Origin: Paroedura picta
Lineage: Eukaryota > Chordata > Lepidosauria > Squamata > Gekkonidae
DNA: 64,000 nucleotides
Assembly: GCF_049243985.1 (NCBI RefSeq)
Contig: NC_135384.1
Coordinates: forward strand, 11,094,501-11,158,500
Reading direction: 5' to 3'
Both the position numbers and the translations under genes were made by a program. The notes beneath the pieces are model-generated. The model did not search any database and was not told the origin of the DNA. It saw only the letters and a list, made by a program, of their open reading frames with translations. How positions within the stretch are numbered: position 1 is the first letter of the stretch; every line of letters begins with the position of its first letter. Positions 56,245 through 64,000 of this stretch are shown here, in pieces.

Positions 56245-58451
56245 TAGAAAATTAGCTTCGCTTGGTAAATAATTCCACCATGTATTGCAGTAGCCTTCAA
56301 CACCTCCCCTCTCCAGCAAACAGAGAGAGATTTCAGGGCAGATCAGTAGAAAACGGAGACAGAGTTTGTCTATATATTCCTGAAAATAGGGTTGCATCAT
56401 GGGTCTCATCATCCATTCTGCCAAAGTTCATGGCCGACTGCCTACCCGGAGGGCAGGGAAATGGGGCCACCCACAGAAAAGGCCAGGGGCTCTTTATACC
56501 TGTGGCCAAAAAAGTGTTTGTTGTTGTTACGCTGAATGGTGTTATTTTGTAAAACTGCATCTTCAAAACCTCCCTCAAACGACAAAACAGGGTCACCGAT
56601 CTGTTAGGGCCATGGAGCAGCAAAAAGGGAGCGCATTTCCTAGAGAGTATTGGATCCCTTGATAAGGCAATGCAGCCTGGCATTAACCCCCCCCCCCAAT
56701 ATGTTTTCTTAGAAATTCCCAGTGGAGAAAAAAGCTGACAGCAACCTCCAAGAAAACTCCAGTGGGCAGTTGTCATGGCGACGGCTGGCTCCGCCCTGCC
56801 TCGCCAGGAAGGACCGGATGGAACATATTAGTTGTTCTTAAAAGAGTTGCCATGACAACCCACACAAGAGACATATTCAGCCAAGGTCACCATGGAGACC
56901 TCAAGTTGCAAGGAGGATGGAGAAAGCTTGCAGTTATACGATACTCTGGAGGGATTTTATTTTGGCTGCTCAGCAGGAAAAGCAAACCTCAAAGAAGGCT
57001 CCACGTCCAAGCGGCTAAGTACGAGAGGAGAAAAAGCTACAAGGCTTTGGTTTGGTCGAAAACCAGGCTCAGAACCGGCCTGCAGGGCTACATCTTAGAG
57101 CCCAGGATGTCAGAAAAAGGAAGAAAGTACCTCTCTCTGTGCATGTCGAAAGTACATTTCCTGTGCCATGGAAAAAAACACAGCTCAGTCATCCCCTTCC
57201 ACACTGGGCAAAACCATCCTTGGTGTCAACATTCAGCCCCACAAATCAGCTCAAGTTATCCTCTTAAACACCGAGATATAGGTTTGAATAGTCGAACAGG
57301 CTGAGTCCATGTCATTACTATCAGTCCACCCTTTAAATGGACGGTTTCCCGAACTAACGTATGTTAAGAGAAAGCGTCTTTTAATCCCTTTCTCCTGCCT
57401 GTATAAGCCTAGGTCAGGCTTTTCTTAACGGGGTTTAGCAAAGCCATTTTAACAGGGAAACTCAGGTCCTGTCAAGCCTGGGGGACGCGAAGAACCACCT
57501 TGCGATGTCCTTTGCTTTTTCCCTGTCGCACTCAGCTAGTTTTGCTGCAGGTCAAGGCAAAAAACGAACGACCAGGAAAACGAAGATGGGACATTCGATT
57601 CCAAAGCGGATGAGGACGAATAAGCCTGTAAAATGCACCTCCCTTGAAAAAAAGAGAGAGAAAGATGGTTGCCAGCTCCTTAACCCCCCCCCCCCAATCA
57701 TGCTGCAGGGAGGCGTCTACCTAGCGTCCATTGCATTCCACCATGAAACTGGCTTCACTGCTAGTAATAATGATAATAATATTCACCAGCAATATGAGCA
57801 TGAGGAAGAGAGTCTACATCATCCTGAGGGCTAGTCCCCTTGCCCAAGTGGTTACCAGGACCAGCAAGCTGCTGAACAGGACAGGAGATTCCCATGTCCT
57901 CAACTGGCCTAGCTCTGATCACCGCCACTTGCTTGCTGTGTCCACGTGTTGCCTTCGTGGCTGGCATGAAGCCTGAAATAGAGGGGGTATCTGGGAGTCA
58001 GAGGCTGCCTACACGAGGAACCTCTGCCCCATCTGGGCTGTTGACCCATAGAAGCCCAGGTGGGAGGGCAAGGGTCATCCTGCAACAAGACAGATCTGGG
58101 TCCTCTTGAGGCAGATCCGGGAGGCCTCTTGAACAGACTCTCCTGTGCCGCATGGAGCAAACAACTCCAAAGCAACAGAGTCAGGCTGGTGAAATCTTAA
58201 AACAAAAATTTTCCCCATCTGGAGTTTAAATGTAAAAGCCACCTTGGCTGGTTTGGAAAATGGCTGACTTCTACTTTTTCTCTTGCGTTCTTCAGGACAT
58301 TCACAAGGAACACCTTCCCTCCAAGGAAAAAGTCATTATTGCAGCAAAAAAACCCCAAAACCACAAATAGTTTCAAAAAATACATCAATATGTAATTGTC
58401 ACAGGAGACATTGGCCGTCGCTTCCATGATTGCAAACTACACAGGTAACCA

Positions 58452-58600
58452 AAAGCTAGTGTAGTGTGATGGTTAGTGGTGAACTAGGATCAGGGTTCTA
58501 ATCCCCATTCAACTAGGGTGACCTTGAACCATCTCTCAGCCTCACCTACCTTACAAGGTTGTTGTGAGAACAAAATTGCTCTGAACAAAATTTCAAAGAA
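58452..58600 (+). mobile_element. tRNA-derived SINE
   Basis: GTAGTGTGATGGTTAGTGG, CAGGGTTCTAATCCCC, CCTTACAAGGTTGTTGTGAG. Confidence 0.7.
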
Positions 58601-61082
58601 TGATGTTTGCTGTTCTGAACTCCTTGGGGTAAAAATGTACTAGGTAGATTTCTGTCCCCCAGGAATGCTTGAATAACAGGGGAAAATGGGGGTGGTACCA
58701 GATTATGACACCTTTATAAAGCTTACTTTTTTGTTATTGCATCTGTGAAAATTAGATCGAAGGCCATCCAAAGGACTGCAGTTTCTGCTGTTGGTGACGG
58801 CTTCACTTGTGCATCTCCCTGCACATGTCATGTCAATATGTGCAGAGATCTTTCTACCTAGAGTAGCTCAGTTTGCAGTTAGGTTAGGGGGCCTCCACAC
58901 TGTGATTGTTAGGGGGTCTTCATACTTATATGGATTGCAGACCTCAATAATGAAAAAGGGTAATATGCATGCTCTGTTAGTAACCGAGCATGCGCATCGC
59001 TCACTGAACAAGCATGCAGACCACAAACCTCATAAGTGTGAATGTCCCCTCAGATATTGGGGCACTGTGTTTGTGCGTCCTGCCAGGGCTTTTGTGAAGC
59101 TGTCGGTTGCTTCCAAATTCCCAACTATATCTGGGAAGGATGCCCGTCAGTTACCTGTGCAGCACAAGTAAAAGCACCAACTGTGCTCTGCTAAGGCCCT
59201 GCGAACCCTTAAACTGATTCTTCTGGTGCTTCGGGCCCTGTGAGTCCTTAAACTGCTTGCCTGCCTGTCTAGTAAGAATCAACTGGACTCCCTTTTCTCT
59301 TATTTTGCCAGTCCCTCTTAGATTTGCCAGTCCCTCTTAGATTTGTACCAAATCCTCATATACCTCGCCTGACAAACAACGCAAAAGTCTGTTTAATGTC
59401 AAGTAAATAAAATGCACTCAAACGGAGACCCTTCAGTGCGTTTTGTTCACTCCTGACTCTGATCTCAGCCGAAGGAGCCAACTATAAGCGGTAGGGCTGC
59501 ATTCCCCGCCTCGCTCGAGACGGGCAGTTGCTGAAACCAATCACGGTACCCCCCCTCCCTAGCCCATCAGAGGTGACTGAGAGCTGCGTTTTCCTTCTGA
59601 CCCAGTACACCCACAGCTGATGCAACCCTGGTGCAATCAGCCGCAGCGCTGTCTCCTCGGCTGAGCGCTCTCTCCGCCGGTCCTGCTAATAGTAAAATAG
59701 TCCTGCTGATGTCTGGGAATTATAGGCGGGCAGAAATACAGAAATCCCCGTAGCAGACTGGGATTGCATTCTCAGCCTGGGGCCAGAGAGTGACAACTAA
59801 GAATATTATTTAACTGTCTACGTAGTAGGTGCTATACAGAAAGGCTAGGGGGGCTCCCACTACGCTGGATCACGGGACCAGAATTCCCAATGAAAAGTAA
59901 AACGTCATCCTTGCTAGGACCAGCCATGTGGTGTGCAGACTTTTGAGTTACACACTTCTCTTTCTCGGGTGGGAGAGGGGGGGGGAGTGTATGCGCATAT
60001 CCCTTTAGCTTTTAAAATCCCCTTTGAAAATAAGTTTTGCAAATTGAATGCTTGCACATAGCTTTGTAAACACAGGCTGATCTAATCAAAAGAGTGTTTT
60101 ATTTGCCGTGGGAATTATATTGGTCAAATGAGGGGAGCAATGGGAACAGCAGCCCTCTACAGCCGCCAGGAAAGATCCCAGGCACAAGGAAACACGCCGG
60201 AAAGCTGCCTTTGAAATACTGTAGTCTTGTGGGGCTCTGAAGGTTATCTGTGGACCAGCCTCTGTTGTAAACAAACCCACATTCCATGAGTTCACCAGAT
60301 CTTCCGAGGCCTGTCCCTTTCCCTCAGCTTCAATTTACATCCCTGCAAAATGGAAATATTCAGCACTTGACACATTTATAGGGCTGTTTGAGAAACCGGA
60401 AAGAATAATAAATTGCTGGAGATATTTGAACCCCATCGGTAGAAGCATAACCACCAATGGAAAGGAAGCCATTCTGTCTCCTAAAGAAGTCCAGGAGCAC
60501 CTTAAAGACCAACATAAAACTGCTGGAAGAAGTTTAAGGTGTCCTGGGACTTGTCCCGTTTTAATGTATGATGACCTTCCTGAAAAACTGAGTGAAACTC
60601 AAAAGCTAACATTATCCCTAGAAAGAGACATTTTTAAAAATGTTTTCATCTCCTTTGGGGGGAGACACCCAAATCAGTCTGTCTCCCAAGACTCTGACTT
60701 GAGAGAACCTTAAGCCCAGCACAGCCTCCAGATCATGGGGTCATCACTCCTAGGCAGAGGCACAGCTACAGTCTAAGAAGCCAAAAATTGATTTGTGCCA
60801 GGTTGTAACCAACAAACCATATTCGTGCCCCTTCACCCCAGTGTAATCTGATTCAGGTTTCCTCACATCTGGGAGTGGGTGGGCTCGGTTTCCGTCCTGA
60901 GCTAGGACTATAAATCTAGAGTATAATTCTAAGGTGAGTCCATGCTCCAGGCTCTTACCTACCAGTAAGGATGTACTGCATGTGCACCTCTCTCTAAAAA
61001 GAGGCAGCCCTTTTGAAACTGTTATTTCCTAATTGCTTACATTTCAATTAACCCAATCAGGTTTTATATGTTTATTTTTTAC

Positions 61083-61304
61083 GGTGGCCAGATTGTCCCA
61101 CTTTTGGAGGGACATCTGGGGGCACCTGGCAAATTGTACTTATGTTGAAATTAAAATATATATATATATATTACAATACTATTTTTGCGTTCTATGAACA
61201 TTTTTGTTGCTCCATATAGACCAAATTTTAATCAAGACCCCCCCACACACACACACACACCGGTCAATGGTGTCCCGCTTTACCAGGGTTAAAATCTGGC
61301 CACC
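61083..61304 (+). mobile_element. GGTGRCCAGATT-ended DNA element
   Basis: Starts GGTGGCCAGATTGTCCCAC and ends AAAATCTGGCCACC; contains TA and CA dinucleotide runs. Confidence 0.7.
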
Positions 61305-61314
61305 TCAATTTTAC

Positions 61315-61412
61315 TATGTATTGTTATAGGGTTACGTTGTGAGCCGCCCCGAGCCCCCCAGGTGGAAGGCGGCATGGAAATATATGAAAAATAATAAATC
61401 AATCAAATATAT
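61315..61412 (+). mobile_element. L2-type LINE 3' end
   Basis: GTGAGCCGCCCCGAGCCC, GGAAGGCGGCATGG and an AATAAATCAATCAAAT tail, like the ends of the other L2 copies here. Confidence 0.6.
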
Positions 61413-61429
61413 AAATCATGATGCGGCTG

Positions 61430-61860
61430 CTTCCGCGCACGCCCAAAAGAGGCCCCCGTCCTCAGCAGTAAGGACAGGTGTCTAATCCGGATTCAGAGGC
61501 CCGAAGCTTTCGCTCTCCCTGCCCTCCGCCTTTTGGGTGGGGTGCGCGTAAAGACGCCAGCCTTTCCGTCTGCCGAGCCTGTTCCGTGGCGAGCAAAATC
61601 CCCGGGGAAAATCACGAGCCCGGAGGAGGGATACGCGACGAGGCTGCGCTGCGGCTCGGGAGGCGATATAGGGAGGCTCCACCCCGACGGTGACTCATTC
61701 CCGTCTCGACCCAGGCACCAAGTAGACAGACATCGTTGATCCGGAGTGAGACGCCGGTGGGCGAGACCGAGGACATGGCTTTCTAGACCTGCGTCGATCT
61801 CGAAGCCAGCGAGCGTGTGTTGCGCGCTGCGACAAAACCAGCAAAATGGAGTGAGTACAG
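61430..61860 (+). promoter_or_regulatory. CpG-rich promoter and untranslated first exon of the right-hand gene
   Basis: Dense CpG stretch (GCGCTGCGGCTCGG, GTGTTGCGCGCTGCG) ending at a good donor, AAAATGGA|GTGAGTAC, at about 61852. It precedes the plus-strand coding exon at 63.09 kb. The ATG just before the donor would give a short upstream frame if spliced to the acceptor at 62984. Confidence 0.6.
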
Positions 61861-61887
61861 AATTGGGGGGGGGGTGTTTCTCCCCCG

Positions 61888-62116
61888 GGCGGAGGTTGCC
61901 AGCTCTGGGTTGGGAAAGACCGGGAGGTTTTGGGGGTGGAGCCGGGAGAGGGCGGGATTTAGGGTTGCGTGGGGAGGGACCTCGGCGGAGTATGGTGCTG
62001 GGGAGGCCACTCTCCGAAGTAGCCGCTTTCTTCCGGGGGAATGGATCTCGGTCGCCTGGAGAGGAGGTCTAATTCCAGGGGATCCCCAGCTCCCACCTGG
62101 GGACTGGCATCCCTAA
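61888..62116 (+). mobile_element. GGGTTGCCAGCTC-ended MITE, CpG-rich copy
   Basis: GGTTGCCAGCTCTGGGTTGGG at the left, then GGGGGTGGAGCC and GGCGGGATTTAGGG, and ACTGGCATCCCTA at the right. This family appears several times in the window. Confidence 0.7.
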
Positions 62117-63085
62117 TGTCAGACAGCCTGGGTGGCAGCTGCTATGTCCGTCCAGCAGCCTCCACTGCAGGGTTGGAGGAGAGATACCCGAGTGCCTTCC
62201 TGGCTCGCTTCCTGTTTACAGAAGGCTTTCCGCCTGTGCTTTATGCCTAAACCCACTGGGAGAAGCCGGTGGCGCCATTGCGCACTGACAGCTCCCCTCC
62301 CCTTTCCAAGCACGGAAGGGAGGAGAGAAGCGGAAGGGGGCGAGGCCCATGTGCCTTGGCTCCAGCCGTGCCTCCTGGGAACTGCAGGATTTTTCCGTTC
62401 CCGCTGTCGCTCAGTGACTTCCTTCGTGCGGCATAGCCAAGGCCAGCCCAAACCGTGGGGGACGCTGAACAGCTGCCTGGCATGTTAGGACACAAGGGCT
62501 GTGCACTTTTGTTCCCTTAAGCAGCTGCCGTCGCAGAGTGGATTAGAGCCGCAAGCAGGAGCGTGACCTTCAAAAAGCACCTCTCCCGTAGCCCGTAATC
62601 TGGAACACAGGGCTATTACCAGCCTACCTTGCAGGGATGTTGTAAAGCTTAAGACAATATGTGAAACACTTGGGACCCTATACAGACTCTAAATGTTTAT
62701 ATCTTCGTGTCCTCCTCCTGCAGACCAGCTAGGATGACAGGAGAGGGGAGAGAGATTACGAGACCACGTTCTCTGCAGTCAACACAGCGCATTCTGCAAT
62801 GGCTTCTACTGAAGGGCTGCTATTTTGACGGCTGATGTCTAGGCTGCCCATAGCCAGGCTTTGGAGCGCCTTAAGAAGTCTTTTGGGGTTTTCTGTGTGG
62901 CACACAGCTCTTTCTCCCCTACAGAAAGCTAACCACAGAAAGCATGGATGTCCCCCTTGCCTTACGATTTCCCTCCTCCTTCAGGTCTCGCTTTGCCGCC
63001 ACCGCCACCCCTGCCTGCAGGAGCCGAGCCCCTCCTTGCGTGCTGCATCCCAACCCTGCGTCTGCCGTGAGCAACCGTCGCTACA

Positions 63086-63263
63086 ATGTCTCTGCTGGCG
63101 ACGCTGACCCTGGACCTCGACCTGACCATGCTCCCAGCTAGCACCATGCCCTGCAGGCCGGAGCTGCTCAAGCACCGGCTGCCCCACGCCGGTCCCTACG
63201 AGCTGCTCACCGGGCCTGTAGACGAGGGCTTTGTCCTCAGTATGGAACGCCCACCACTGACAG
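63086..63263 (+). CDS. First coding exon of an unrecognised gene (continues beyond the window)
   Basis: Exon starts after CTCCTCCTTCAG (62984). ATG in context TACAATG opens MSLLATLTLDLDLTM, PASTMPCRPELLKHRLPHAG and PYELLTGPVDEGFVLSMERP; it ends in phase 1 at donor ACAG|GTGAATA. Fifty-nine complete codons are visible. I do not recognise the protein, and no signal peptide or domain can be assigned. Nothing further of the gene appears before the right edge; the remaining 700 bp is intron with repeats. Confidence 0.6.
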
Positions 63264-63344
63264 GTGAATACATCGGAGGGGGGGGGGGGAGAGGGAGGGA
63301 GAGAAGAGTCTCCAGGCTCAGGAGAAATGGGCAACATCAAGCTC

Positions 63345-63545
63345 ACATGGAAGGAAGATCACATGGAGCTGCTTTATACTGAGCTGGGCCGTGGTTCAGT
63401 ATTGCCTGCTCAGACCGGCAGCAGCTCTCCAAGGTCTCAGGCAGAGGTTTTCAACCTCACCTGCTGCTGCCGAGTCCTTTTAGCTGGAGGTGTAGGGGAC
63501 CGAACCTGTGATCTTCTGTGCCAAAGTGCCTCCCCAGCCTTTCCT
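63345..63545 (-). mobile_element. tRNA-like repeat (AGCTGCYTTATACTGA family)
   Basis: GGAGCTGCTTTATACTGAGC, AGGTCTCAGGCAGAGG, GGGGACCGAACCTGTGATC; the last resembles a B box in this orientation. Another piece is at 24.25-24.34 kb. Confidence 0.6.
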
Positions 63546-63864
63546 TATGACACAGAACAAAGGAAAGCTAATAATTCACTTACATTAATAAAACAGCAGT
63601 GGTTTTGCCAACAGACAGATCAATTCATCAAACATAGTGGAGGTCTACATTTTTTAAAGCATAGACTTCTGAACGTTTTCAATGTCCGAAGCCCTGCCCC
63701 TTGTGTCAGGGTTGAGGACACACACACACACCCCTCTGGCTAGTTTAAGGACAGGTTGAAAGGGGGAAGGAAATTTATGTTTCAAGAAAAACGGCAAACA
63801 TTGGAGAGCGAGCTCCCACTGATTGGGAAGTAATTCAGCTCTGCATTTTAATCGTGTGCTAGGC

Positions 63865-63987
63865 CAGGGATGGTCAAACTGTGGCCCTCCAGATGTCCAT
63901 GGACTACAATTCCTAGGAGCCCCTGCTAGGGGCTCCTGGGAATTGTAGTCCATGGACATCTGGAGGGCCACAGTTTGACCACCCCTG
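63865..63987. mobile_element. Palindromic hAT-type MITE with shortened centre (123 bp)
   Basis: Perfect 8-bp duplication TGCTAGGC on both sides; the centre is contracted to CCCCTGCTAGGGG, so 13 bp are lost symmetrically. Confidence 0.9.
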
Positions 63988-64000
63988 TGCTAGGCAGTCC

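Larger units (their letters stand above)
51561..61429. other. Intergenic, no gene recognised
   Basis: Repeat fragments at 51.6, 51.9, 52.4, 54.0, 54.2, 55.1, 55.35, 55.7, 56.05, 58.45 and 61.1 kb. 56.3-58.4 and 58.6-61.0 kb look unique with no convincing coding sequence. A GC-richer patch with CCAAT (59.45-59.70 kb) could be regulatory. Confidence 0.6.

Noticed and set aside
56762-57304. 180-codon plus-strand frame
   Set aside because: No family match and no supporting signals, although long for this AT content; worth only a routine search.
58791-59171. 126-codon plus-strand frame
   Set aside because: No recognisable domain, no splice or promoter context, ordinary composition; probably chance.

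Overview
The window is nuclear DNA of a squamate reptile. Three things support this: introns with GT/AG ends, a dense load of tRNA-derived SINEs of the Sauria type (3' end GTAAGCCGCTTTGAG, then TTC-type tails), and their usual LINE partners BovB, CR1 and L2. A gecko-like lizard is plausible, but the sequence alone does not settle the species. No bacterial, organellar, CRISPR or intact viral features were seen.

Layout. (1) 0.86-29.1 kb, minus strand: ARHGEF40 (Solo), a Rho guanine-nucleotide exchange factor. Fourteen coding exons are readable, from an exon holding only the ATG inside a CpG island (28.6 kb) to the last part of the DH domain (0.86 kb). The PH domain and C-terminus lie beyond the left edge. 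(2) 32.6-38.6 kb, minus strand: a complete six-coding-exon cytosolic sulfotransferase, closest to SULT2B1, with a 5'-truncated L2 LINE in its first coding intron. (3) 45.2-49.9 kb, minus strand: an 11-finger C2H2 zinc-finger gene in three inferred coding exons, with a GC-rich promoter candidate at 50.9-51.6 kb. (4) 61.4 kb to the right edge, plus strand: a CpG-rich promoter, an untranslated first exon and the first coding exon of a gene I do not recognise.

The rest is introns and intergenic DNA filled with repeats. At least five families are palindromic or have inverted ends: a 136-bp foldback hAT-type MITE with 8-bp target duplications, a TTGGATAATGCACTTT foldback, a GTTGGTCTTAAAGG foldback, a GGTGRCCAGATT-ended element and a GGGTTGCCAGCTC-ended element.

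The four genes are not obviously one pathway: ARHGEF40 acts on RhoA and the cytoskeleton, the sulfotransferase on sterols or steroids, and the zinc-finger protein in DNA binding. The most notable observation is in ARHGEF40. A 236-nt stretch with no adenine on the coding strand, made by an expanded SINE tail, sits directly upstream of the exon-11 acceptor. In the same interval I cannot find the spectrin-like coding segment that mammalian ARHGEF40 has there.
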